Shown here: positions 1 through 5,507 of the stretch, in pieces
How the letters are laid out: each line of letters starts with the position of its first letter
How positions within the stretch are numbered: position 1 is the first letter of the stretch
NCBI GenBank assembly: GCA_013203365.1
Contig: JABMQG010000273.1
Location: 1 to 9,430, forward strand
Length of the DNA: 9,430 nt
Origin: Planctomycetota bacterium
GTDB lineage: Bacteria; Planctomycetota; Phycisphaerae; SM23-33; FEN-1343
Reading direction: 5' to 3'
Notes under the pieces: model-generated
What the model saw: the letters and a program-made list of their open reading frames with translations, nothing else
The model's database searches: none
What the model was told of the DNA's origin: nothing
Made by a program: the position numbers and the translations under genes

Positions 1-3
1 AGC

Positions 4-24
4 AGTAGAAAGTAGAGAGTAGAA
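4..24. repeat. Three tandem AGTAGAR heptamers at the window edge
   Basis: The motif AGTAGA recurs at 4-9, 11-16 and 18-23 with an exact 7-base period; the seventh base alternates A, G, A. The tract may continue to the left of the window. Short heptanucleotide repeats of this kind are known in intergenic DNA of some bacteria. I infer no function here. Confidence 0.6.
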
Positions 25-52
25 CAAGAGGCAGAGCCTTCAGTTGCGGCTC

Positions 53-94
53 GACGCTGACCAGCGTCAAGACCGGTCTACTCCGGTCTCTTTT
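53..94 (+). terminator. Tandem hairpins with T-run, rho-independent terminator of an upstream gene
   Basis: A first inverted repeat pairs GACGCTG (53-59) with CAGCGTC (62-68). A second pairs AGACCGG (70-76) with CCGGTCT (83-89) around a 6-base loop and is followed at once by CTTTTCT (90-96). The second hairpin plus T-run fits an intrinsic terminator for a plus-strand transcript coming from left of the window. The 2-base loop of the first stem means that one or two inner pairs must open. Confidence 0.6.
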
Positions 95-200
95 CTAATT
101 TCTCCTCTCTGGCTTGTTGGGTTATCATGTCACTGCCGAATCAGCTCCGCCGCTAGGTCAAGCAGCAGCCGACCCGGCGGGGGGCAACGTAGAACCACCA

Positions 201-229
201 TTGACGCTCCCCGTGCCAATCTCTATCGC
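201..229 (+). promoter_or_regulatory. Candidate sigma-70 promoter for the sigma factor gene
   Basis: TTGACG (201-206) matches the -35 consensus at five of six bases. After a 17-base spacer comes TATCGC (224-229), a weak -10 with only the first three bases matching. Transcription would start near 236, giving a leader of about 210 bases before the sigma gene at 447. The rest of 100-446 shows no gene that I can support. Confidence 0.35.
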
Positions 230-430
230 TTAAAAAGCTGCATAGGCGGCCAGTACGCCTGCAATCCCCGTATTGGACAAGGCTTACATGTCTTCATGTC
301 GCCATTGGTCCGGCTGACCGCTTGCTTAAGTGGCTTCACCATCCAGCCGAAGAATCCTCCAGGTCCGCTCCAGGGCTTTTTTATCGCTTTGTTTCGCCAC
401 TTTGGAACCGGCGGATCGAGCAACTCGGCA

Positions 431-440
431 AGGAGGAGAA
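431..440 (+). promoter_or_regulatory. Shine-Dalgarno site fixing the sigma factor start
   Basis: AGGAGGAGAA lies 6 bases before the ATG at 447. It favours this start over the in-frame ATG at 330, which has no such site and would add 39 residues unlike any sigma factor N-terminus. Confidence 0.8.
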
Positions 441-446
441 GACGCA

Positions 447-1262
447 ATGGCTACTATGGGCCTAGGCTGGTACTTGAAACAAATCAACGATACGTCGCTG
501 CTGACGCCCGAGCAGGAGAAACAACTAGCCCGGCGAGTCCGAGAGCACAGCGATCCGGTTGCTCGGCAGGAAATGATAAACGCGAACTTGCGGCTCGTGG
601 TCAATATCGCTAAGCAATACTCCAACCGCGGCCTTACACTGAGCGACCTCGTTTCCGAAGGCAACCTTGGTCTGGTCCGCGCGGTCGAAGAGTTCGACCC
701 GGACGCCGGCGTCCGTTTCAGCACCTATGCTGCCTGGTGGATCAAGCAGTCGATCAAGCGAGCTATGATCAATGCCGGCCAGCCCGTCCATATCCCCGCC
801 TACATGGTCGAGCAGATCACCCGCTGGCGAACTGCCTCCCGGCAGTTGGAGGCCAAGCTCGCTCGCCCGCCAACATTGGAAGAAATGGCCAAGCATCTCA
901 AGATCAGCCGCAAGAAGGCGGGCATCATCCGCCAGGCGATCAACGCCGTCAACGCCCCCACCCAGATGTCATCGGAGGAGCCCACGGCCGTCAGCGAGAT
1001 GCTGGCCGACCAGAATACGCCAGCCCCGGACGCCGATTCGATGAGTCTGGCCGATAAGGAAACCATCCGAAACCTGCTGGGCCGACTTGAACCACGTGAG
1101 CAAAAGATAATCACACTGCGTTTCGCGCTGGACGGCTACGAGGGTCCGCGACGAACCCTCAAAGAGGTCGGCAAGCATGTGGGGCTCACCCGCGAACGCG
1201 TTCGCCAGCTGGAAAAACAAGCCCTGGCCAAATTGCAGCAAATGCTGGAAGATATCTGGTAG
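447..1262 (+). CDS. RNA polymerase sigma-70 family factor, RpoD/RpoS-like without region 1.1
   Basis: This 271-residue protein is a sigma subunit that directs RNA polymerase to promoters. In order it shows region 1.2 (about 5-38, [14 protein letters not shown]), region 2 (about 45-115, with [30 protein letters not shown] and [17 protein letters not shown]), region 3 (about 116-170) and region 4 (about 205-268), whose helix-turn-helix reads [20 protein letters not shown]. The acidic region 1.1 of primary sigma factors is absent, and the protein is far shorter than E. coli RpoD. In the region 2.4 helix, Gln101 matches E. coli sigma-70 Gln437, but Lys104 replaces Thr440. I therefore read it as a group 2 or 3 factor rather than proven primary sigma; planctomycetes often carry such short factors. 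The ATG at 447 follows a strong ribosome site. The gene has its own upstream region and no operon partner in view. Confidence 0.93.
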   Translation: MATMGLGWYLKQINDTSLLTPEQEKQLARRVREHSDPVARQEMINANLRLVVNIAKQYSNRGLTLSDLVSEGNLGLVRAVEEFDPDAGVRFSTYAAWWIKQSIKRAMINAGQPVHIPAYMVEQITRWRTASRQLEAKLARPPTLEEMAKHLKISRKKAGIIRQAINAVNAPTQMSSEEPTAVSEMLADQNTPAPDADSMSLADKETIRNLLGRLEPREQKIITLRFALDGYEGPRRTLKEVGKHVGLTRERVRQLEKQALAKLQQMLEDIW

Positions 1263-1371
1263 CCGGCACCGTCCTACCTCAACGATGCGTGATGAACCGC
1301 CTGCGCCGCCTTCCTTGCAGGAGGTCTCCTCGCTCCACCGCCAAGGCAGCCACATTCTGTCAGGGGCTGTA

Positions 1372-1385
1372 ACTGCTTAAGCAGT
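1372..1385. promoter_or_regulatory. Perfect 14-bp palindrome, possible operator
   Basis: ACTGCTTAAGCAGT is identical to its reverse complement. It ends 16 bases before the TTGCAA element of the candidate promoter for the sulfatase gene, where an activator could bind. A loopless palindrome is better explained as a dimer-binding DNA site than as an RNA hairpin. The regulator is unknown. Confidence 0.4.
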
Positions 1386-1401
1386 ATGGTGGAACAAATC
1401 C

Positions 1402-1430
1402 TTGCAAACTTCCGCCGAACTCGTAAGAAT
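1402..1430 (+). promoter_or_regulatory. Candidate sigma-70 promoter of the sulfatase-fold gene
   Basis: TTGCAA (1402-1407; four of six consensus bases), a 17-base spacer, then AAGAAT (1425-1430; four of six). Transcription would begin near 1437, about 75 bases before the chosen ATG at 1514. Its position between the palindrome and the leader hairpin makes it the best candidate in this gap. Confidence 0.4.
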
Positions 1431-1472
1431 GTCCTGCTGTTCATGTCCGCAGGTGCGGTGCGACCTCGGCAC

Positions 1473-1492
1473 GCCGGGTGCAAGAACCCGGC
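1473..1492 (+). promoter_or_regulatory. GC-rich leader hairpin just before the sulfatase ribosome site
   Basis: GCCGGGT (1473-1479) pairs perfectly with ACCCGGC (1486-1492) around the loop GCAAGA. The stem ends 4 bases before the AGGTGAG ribosome site (1497-1503). No T-run follows, so a terminator is unlikely; an effect on mRNA stability or translation is possible. I could not match the region to a riboswitch class. Confidence 0.45.
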
Positions 1493-1496
1493 AGAT

Positions 1497-1503
1497 AGGT
1501 GAG
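1497..1503 (+). promoter_or_regulatory. Probable Shine-Dalgarno site deciding the sulfatase start
   Basis: AGGTGAG lies 10 bases before the ATG at 1514. The alternative GTG at 1499 sits inside this motif and has no ribosome site of its own, so 1514 is preferred. Confidence 0.5.
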
Positions 1504-1513
1504 TTTGGCAGGC

Positions 1514-3571
1514 ATGGCATTGGCTGCAGAGATGACCGCCAAGTGCGAGGCACTGTCGTGGCGGGGTGTGCGAGTCCGTACTTGGCTGTTTAGCCAGCGG
1601 GTGCGGCCTGCGTTGATTTTGTTGGCCGGGATTACCCTCATGTTTGGACTGCAGCGGGCAGTGCTCGCCTGGCAGTACCGCGCCGACCTTGTCGACGTGA
1701 CGCTCGGATCTTTGACGCAAGCGTTTGTCGTGGGGCTTCGCTACGACCTCAGGGCACTGGCGTACGTGCTGATTCCCGTGGCGCCGCTGCTTTGCCTTGC
1801 GCCTGAGGCCACGTTCAGCCGGCGTTGGCTGCAGGCGCTGTTGGCTGGTTATGTGGCAGCTGTTCTTACCTTGACCGCGGCGGTCTGTATCGTGGATGCC
1901 CTGTTCTTCCTCTATGAAACCGCCCGAATGAACTGCCACGTGACCAACTATTTCGCCCAAGGTGAAGTGGTTGAATATCTGTGGGAACACTACCCGATCA
2001 TCAAGCTGGCCCTGCTGGTGGCCGTGATCCTTGCTTGTGCGTACCGATTGACCATGCGGCTTTGCCGCGCCGCGACCGTGCCAATCGGTTCGGCCTTGGC
2101 CAGGCTCGCATACGTCGCCGCGCTGGCCGGTGGAATCTTCCTCTGCGCCAGCGGACCGGCCAGTCGGCCCGCGCTCGACAGTTCACTGGCATCGTTCTCC
2201 TCTAATAACGTCGTCAGTGAGTTGTCGCTAAACCCCGGTGTCACGCTGGCCGCGGCTGTTAAGGACTTCTGCACCGAAAGCGAAGATGAGCCGCTCCACT
2301 ACCTCCCGCTGCTGAGTGAACCGCAGGCCCTGACCGTTGCGAAGGAAACCCTGCGGCAGGACCACACCGAGTTTGTAAACGACGCGCCAGCCGGGCAGAA
2401 CCCGCTGTGGCGAACCGTACGCACCGGCCGGGCACGCCGAGACCTCAATGTCGTTGTCATTGTTATGGAGAGCTTTGCCGGCAAGGGCGTCGGAGCGATG
2501 GGGTACATGCCCAGCCAGACGCCATTCTTCGACGAGCTTGCCTCAAAGGGGCTGTTCTGTTCGAAAATGTATGCCACCGGCCCGAGAACCGCCAGGGGCC
2601 TGACGGCGGTTACCTGCGGCTTTCCCAACATCGGCGGCGAAAGCATGCTCAGCCGCTCCAGTACACAGGGGGCTTTCCTGACCCTCTTTAGCGTTTTCGC
2701 CCAACGTGGATACCAAACGATGTTCGTGCACGGCGGCAATGCCCGATTCGACAATATGAGGCATTTCTTCTGTTCCAACGGCCTTCAACGCTTGGTGGAT
2801 CTCGCCGACATGCCTGCCGGGCAATGGCGAACCAATTGGGGTGTGGCCGACCATGTGATGTTCGAACAGGCCGATCGCGAATTCCGCCGTGCTGGAAACA
2901 AGCCCTTCTTCGCGATGCTGCTGACGCTGACCAACCACAGTCCATATCGCATTCCCCCAGGCTGCATCGACCCCGTCCCCGGCGACAGCGATGAGGTAAA
3001 GATGGTCAACACCCTCCGCTACGCCGATTGGGCGCTTCAGCGGTTCTTTCAACTCGCCGCCAAGAGCGAATACTTCAAAAATACCCTCTTTGTTCTGGTC
3101 GCCGACCACGGCCGAAACCTCGATCACCGCCTGCTTGTGGATGTGCCGGGCTACCGCGTCCCATGCCTGTTCTACGCCCCGTCTATGCCCGAGCTGACTT
3201 CGAGGGTGATCTCCGACACATGCAGCCAGACAGACGTCGCGGCGACCTTGATGAGTCTGCTGGGGGGAACCTTCTCGCATTGCATGTTCAGCAGGGACCT
3301 GCTGGCGACTAGCCCCGCGGACCCGGGTATCGCAATGCTGTGGGTCAACCGACGAATAGCCCTGGTCAGTGGCCGCAGTACGCTGATTATCCGACCTGAC
3401 GGTGAACCGGCCCTCTTCCATCTTGGTCTAGACGACCGAATGGTCGAATTGCCCGGCGGGGTCGGCGACGATCAACTGGCCGAGATCATGCGACATAAGG
3501 CCATGGCCCTTTACCAATCCGCCTACAGCATTTTCCGCAGCCAAACCTACGTCCTGCCACCGAGGTCGTAA
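1514..3571 (+). CDS. LTA synthase-like phosphoglycerol/phosphoethanolamine transferase, membrane sulfatase-fold enzyme
   Basis: This 685-residue protein has about five N-terminal membrane spans (roughly 31-52, 63-96, 103-133, 160-180, 195-213) and a large extracytoplasmic alkaline-phosphatase/sulfatase-fold domain from about 313. The metal and catalytic set of LtaS-type enzymes can be read: Glu319 in VMESF, the nucleophile Thr359 in GPRTARGLTAV, and Asp531-His532 in VADHGR, with His475 in LTNHSPY. Such enzymes move a phosphoglycerol or phosphoethanolamine head group from a phospholipid to an envelope acceptor. The motif HGGNARFDNM stands where Gram-positive LtaS has the FWNR substrate site, so lipoteichoic acid synthesis is unlikely; the target may be a periplasmic glycan or lipid. 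An alternative GTG start at 1499 would add five residues. It appears to be transcribed alone, 251 bases after the sigma gene, and convergent with the HU gene. The family is secure; the substrate is not. Confidence 0.88.
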   Translation: MALAAEMTAKCEALSWRGVRVRTWLFSQRVRPALILLAGITLMFGLQRAVLAWQYRADLVDVTLGSLTQAFVVGLRYDLRALAYVLIPVAPLLCLAPEATFSRRWLQALLAGYVAAVLTLTAAVCIVDALFFLYETARMNCHVTNYFAQGEVVEYLWEHYPIIKLALLVAVILACAYRLTMRLCRAATVPIGSALARLAYVAALAGGIFLCASGPASRPALDSSLASFSSNNVVSELSLNPGVTLAAAVKDFCTESEDEPLHYLPLLSEPQALTVAKETLRQDHTEFVNDAPAGQNPLWRTVRTGRARRDLNVVVIVMESFAGKGVGAMGYMPSQTPFFDELASKGLFCSKMYATGPRTARGLTAVTCGFPNIGGESMLSRSSTQGAFLTLFSVFAQRGYQTMFVHGGNARFDNMRHFFCSNGLQRLVDLADMPAGQWRTNWGVADHVMFEQADREFRRAGNKPFFAMLLTLTNHSPYRIPPGCIDPVPGDSDEVKMVNTLRYADWALQRFFQLAAKSEYFKNTLFVLVADHGRNLDHRLLVDVPGYRVPCLFYAPSMPELTSRVISDTCSQTDVAATLMSLLGGTFSHCMFSRDLLATSPADPGIAMLWVNRRIALVSGRSTLIIRPDGEPALFHLGLDDRMVELPGGVGDDQLAEIMRHKAMALYQSAYSIFRSQTYVLPPRS

Positions 3572-3618
3572 TCGTCAGCGAATCAGCCAATCTCCGTCCC
3601 CCAGACCCGAGTAGACGA

Positions 3619-3656
3619 TGGGCCGACCGAGCGGCTATGCCGCCCCAGTCGGCCCA
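3619..3656. terminator. Large hairpin between convergent genes, likely bidirectional terminator
   Basis: TGGGCCGAC (3619-3627) pairs perfectly with GTCGGCCCA (3648-3656). An inner stem GCGGC (3631-3635) pairs with GCCGC (3639-3643) around TAT. It lies 47 bases after the sulfatase stop and 38 bases after the end of the HU gene on the other strand. Neither side has a clean T-run, so intrinsic termination is not certain; it could equally protect 3' ends. Confidence 0.55.
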
Positions 3657-3694
3657 AAGAAGTTTGCTTTTGCTGCTTATGAAGGCAACCGTTA

Positions 3695-3982
3695 CTACTT
3701 GCCCGGCATTACGGCGTCCTTGCATGCCTTGGCGACACGGAACTTCACGACCTTCTTGGCTGGGATCTTGATCGACTCACCCGTGGCGGGATTGCGACCC
3801 ATGCGCGCCTTGCGCTTTACCAGTACCAGTTTGCCAAGGCCAGGCAAGGTGAAGCCGTTCTTGGCCTCCTTGTACGCCATGGCGGTCAGTTCTTCTATCA
3901 TCTCGGCTACTTTCTTCTTCGGCAGATCGGCTTTGTCCGCCAATGTCTTGAGAATCTGCGCCTTTGTCATTGCTTTGGCCAT
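3695..3982 (-). CDS. HU/IHF-family nucleoid DNA-binding protein
   Basis: This 95-residue protein matches the usual HU length of 90-100. Residues 5-45 form the helical dimerisation part (MTKAQILKTLADKADLPKKK). GFTLPGLGKLVLVKRKAR begins the beta sheet. GRNPATGESIKIPAK (63-77) is the signature arm that inserts into the minor groove, with the proline at position 65. VVKFRVAKACKDAV is the closing helix. The protein bends and compacts DNA as a dimer in the nucleoid. The ATG at 3982 follows AAGGAG (3990-3995 on the complement) with 7 bases between. The lysine-rich ends are typical of the family. Sequence alone cannot separate HU from IHF-like paralogues. It is monocistronic, convergent with the sulfatase gene, and has a structured leader. 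Confidence 0.95.
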   Translation of the reverse strand: MAKAMTKAQILKTLADKADLPKKKVAEMIEELTAMAYKEAKNGFTLPGLGKLVLVKRKARMGRNPATGESIKIPAKKVVKFRVAKACKDAVMPGK

Positions 3983-4001
3983 ACTATTGCTCCTTCAAAG
4001 A

Positions 4002-4018
4002 GTCCTCCCTTGGAGGAC
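4002..4018 (-). promoter_or_regulatory. Inverted repeat in the HU leader next to the ribosome site
   Basis: GTCCTCC (4002-4008) and GGAGGAC (4012-4018) are perfect inverted copies around three bases. In the minus-strand mRNA this hairpin ends 6 bases before AAGGAG (3995-3990) of the HU gene. It could modulate ribosome access. No terminator T-run follows in the HU direction. Confidence 0.4.
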
Positions 4019-4032
4019 AGCCCAGCAAAACT

Positions 4033-4057
4033 TGGCAGGGCATCCACTGTCCTGCCA
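4033..4057. repeat. 10-bp inverted repeat in the HU upstream region
   Basis: TGGCAGGGCA (4033-4042) and TGTCCTGCCA (4048-4057) are inverted copies with one non-Watson-Crick position around TCCAC. Read as plus-strand RNA that position is a G-U wobble, and as minus-strand RNA an A-C mismatch. It falls in the predicted 5' leader of the HU transcript, upstream of the hairpin at 4002-4018. It may be a protein site or an RNA structure. Confidence 0.4.
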
Positions 4058-4119
4058 TTAGGTTCACCCAACGCTCAATGCTCCACAATACCAAACTATT
4101 GTTGATTTGCTTGGTTAGT

Positions 4120-4148
4120 AGTGTGTCGTTAGTTGGCAGGTGAGTCAA
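4120..4148 (-). promoter_or_regulatory. Candidate promoter for the HU gene
   Basis: On the minus strand TTGACT (4148-4143) matches five of six -35 bases. After 17 bases comes CACACT (4125-4120), which keeps only the A at -11, the A at position 4 and the final T. Transcription would start near 4113 and give a leader of about 130 bases. A/T-tracts lie directly upstream (4161-4206). The 434 bases between the HU and FHA genes hold no gene that I can support. Confidence 0.35.
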
Positions 4149-4160
4149 GGTTCTGCACGC

Positions 4161-4228
4161 AAAAAACACCCAGTTTTTAAGTTTTTTTCGCTTCAAGTGC
4201 ATTTTTACCCCCATGGGTACTGCAAAAA
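4161..4228 (-). promoter_or_regulatory. Phased A/T-tracts upstream of the HU promoter
   Basis: Runs of five to seven A or T bases are centred near 4163, 4176, 4185, 4204 and 4226, roughly one or two helical turns apart. They lie upstream of the candidate HU -35 element and could act as an UP element or as intrinsically bent DNA. The spacing (about 12, 9, 19 and 22 bases) is only approximately helical. Confidence 0.35.
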
Positions 4229-4416
4229 CGAGATGCCAGTGGCCGTTTCCCCTCTAAAACCGCCCCTCTAAGACAAGCCGGTAAGGCCGTAGGTGTTGAA
4301 GTAAACGTGGCCGACGAACCCCGAGATGAAACTATCCCGGCTCAGTGGGGTGAGGCAATAAAACGAAAAAAATGGATATCCTGCGCGCGTTCCCGCCCCT
4401 TACCAGTCTCGGCGTT

Positions 4417-4860
4417 CTAGCTTATGGGCTCTTGATTGTCGCCATCGTCGGCAAATGCGTCGAAAGCATTATCATCGAGCGGATCCAGCTCGATGTCGGC
4501 GTATTCGTCGGCGCCCTTGACATCGGCCCTGCTACTATGAATTTGAGGAGGTGAGATCTCAGACGATGAGCCGGCGATCCGTACCATGAAGGCTATCGAG
4601 CCGAGCTTGAGCACATCCCCGCCTTTCAACTCCTGCTCGCTGATGCGGTGATTGTTGACGAACGTGCCGTTGCTGGAAGCAAGGTCCTTGACAATCACTT
4701 TCCCTTTTCTGGCAACCAGTTCACAATGCTGGCGGGACACGCCAGACAACGGAATTCGCAGATCACAATCTTGCCTTCGCCCCAGTATGGCCGTCGGCCT
4801 GAGCGAAGGCAGCTCTCTGTGCTCGCCGTTTTTCTTGATAAAAGCCAGAGTAACTTCCAT
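4417..4860 (-). CDS. Small FHA-domain protein with acidic C-terminal tail
   Basis: This 147-residue soluble protein is one forkhead-associated domain (about 2-97), which binds phosphothreonine peptides. The core residues are visible: Gly27-Arg28 in ILGRRQDCDL, Ser42-Arg43 and His45 in VSRQHCEL, and SSNGTFVNN at 62-70. The tail (about 113-146) is rich in Asp and Glu, including DPLDDNAFDAFADDGD. No kinase, zinc-finger or membrane part is present. I chose the ATG at 4860 because GTGAGG lies 6 bases upstream (4872-4867 on the complement) and because the FHA fold begins there; the frame stays open to a TTG at 5094 but that stretch resembles nothing. The gene is divergent from the pilM operon across 647 bases. 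A role with the secretion or pilus machine is possible but rests on position alone. Confidence 0.9.
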   Translation of the reverse strand: MEVTLAFIKKNGEHRELPSLRPTAILGRRQDCDLRIPLSGVSRQHCELVARKGKVIVKDLASSNGTFVNNHRISEQELKGGDVLKLGSIAFMVRIAGSSSEISPPQIHSSRADVKGADEYADIELDPLDDNAFDAFADDGDNQEPIS

Positions 4861-4866
4861 GGACGG

Positions 4867-4872
4867 CCTCAC
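4867..4872 (-). promoter_or_regulatory. Ribosome site supporting the FHA start
   Basis: GTGAGG on the minus strand, 6 bases before the ATG at 4860. No comparable site precedes the in-frame ATG at 4905. Confidence 0.4.
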
Positions 4873-5096
4873 TGCCCGTAACAGAGGGCTGTACAGCAAC
4901 TCCATGTGTTTTTGCACCCACGCCGTATCAAAAAACCATTGTACATCGTCGCCTCGAACTTGCCAAGCAATTTCTCCCTGAAGAACTGGCCTCAGGCGGT
5001 ACGTCAGAAGTATAAATATGCGTAAAGTACAGGTCTCGACATCGCAATTCATGCCGGATGCGGTGTAGACGACATGGGCTAAGACTGGCTTCAATG

Positions 5097-5140
5097 ATAT
5101 AAGTGTTTATATTATAACTAGGTACAGTCTTTAAGTCCAA
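5097..5140 (-). promoter_or_regulatory. Candidate promoter for the FHA gene with AT-rich inverted repeat
   Basis: On the minus strand a perfect TATAAT (5116-5111) lies 18 bases after TTGGAC (5140-5135), a weak -35. The leader to the ATG at 4860 would be about 245 bases. An inverted repeat, ATATAA (5097-5102) and TTATAT (5107-5112), touches the -10 box and could be an operator. The whole divergent gap (4861-5507) holds no supported gene, and I found no convincing pilM promoter in it. Confidence 0.35.
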
Positions 5141-5507
5141 CGCGCGGGCCTCGCTGGCCCTCTGGCTTTGGCCTGTGTCTGCTGCTGAGACCGTCTTCGT
5201 ATGCATTCTTACGGGCGTTTTATCTGAGGCCCGTTCGACGTAATGAAGTCTGCCGTAAGACCTCCCGATACTTTCCATGTGAAGAGTCTGTTTATTTACT
5301 CCATACCCAGACTTGGCTTGGCTGGAGTTTGCAACGTATGTTTCAACTAGACAGTTTGGGCAAGCTAAGGAAGATGACTAGTTAGCTGGCGACGATGGGT
5401 GTTACACCAATGCCCCGGATGGATCGGCCTGCATCATCTTCGTGTTCGTGCGCGAGGGCTTCAGGGAAACTGCCGGCTAGAGTGACGATCGCCTTCAGGA
5501 GTGAGCA

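Noticed and set aside
377..382. T6 run that could end an intrinsic terminator before the sigma gene
   Set aside because: The preceding bases contain direct copies of TCCAGG, not an inverted repeat, so there is no stem.
330..446. N-terminal extension of the sigma factor from an ATG at 330
   Set aside because: It has no ribosome site and no sigma-like residues, and a strong Shine-Dalgarno lies just before the ATG at 447.
44..613. Plus-strand open frame of 189 codons overlapping the sigma gene start
   Set aside because: It runs out of frame through the conserved sigma region 2 and across a terminator hairpin, and is rich in Arg and Ser as expected of a shadow frame.
3984..4214. Minus-strand open frame of 76 codons upstream of the HU gene
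   Set aside because: Its composition is that of non-coding DNA with A-tracts and hairpins, and it has no family resemblance.
4249..4271. Two copies of CCCCTCTAA with a 14-base period
   Set aside because: Only two short copies exist, with no spacer regularity or palindromic structure, so it is not a CRISPR array or a clear operator.
4366..4372. A7 run, a T7 run on the minus strand, as terminator of the FHA gene
   Set aside because: Only the loopless palindrome GGATATCC precedes it and no proper stem is visible, so I did not call a terminator.
4861..5094. N-terminal extension of the FHA protein
   Set aside because: The frame is open but would need a TTG start without a clear ribosome site, and the translated stretch shows no recognisable domain.
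4928..5278. Minus-strand open frame of 116 codons in the divergent gap
   Set aside because: It has no motif, hydrophobic pattern or convincing ribosome site, and it overlaps the AT-rich promoter-like island.
5318..5334. Sigma-54 promoter-like TTGGC...TTTGCAA upstream of pilM
   Set aside because: The spacing between the GG and GC elements is 9 bases rather than the required 10, and the CAC part is missing, so it is unlikely to work as a sigma-54 promoter.
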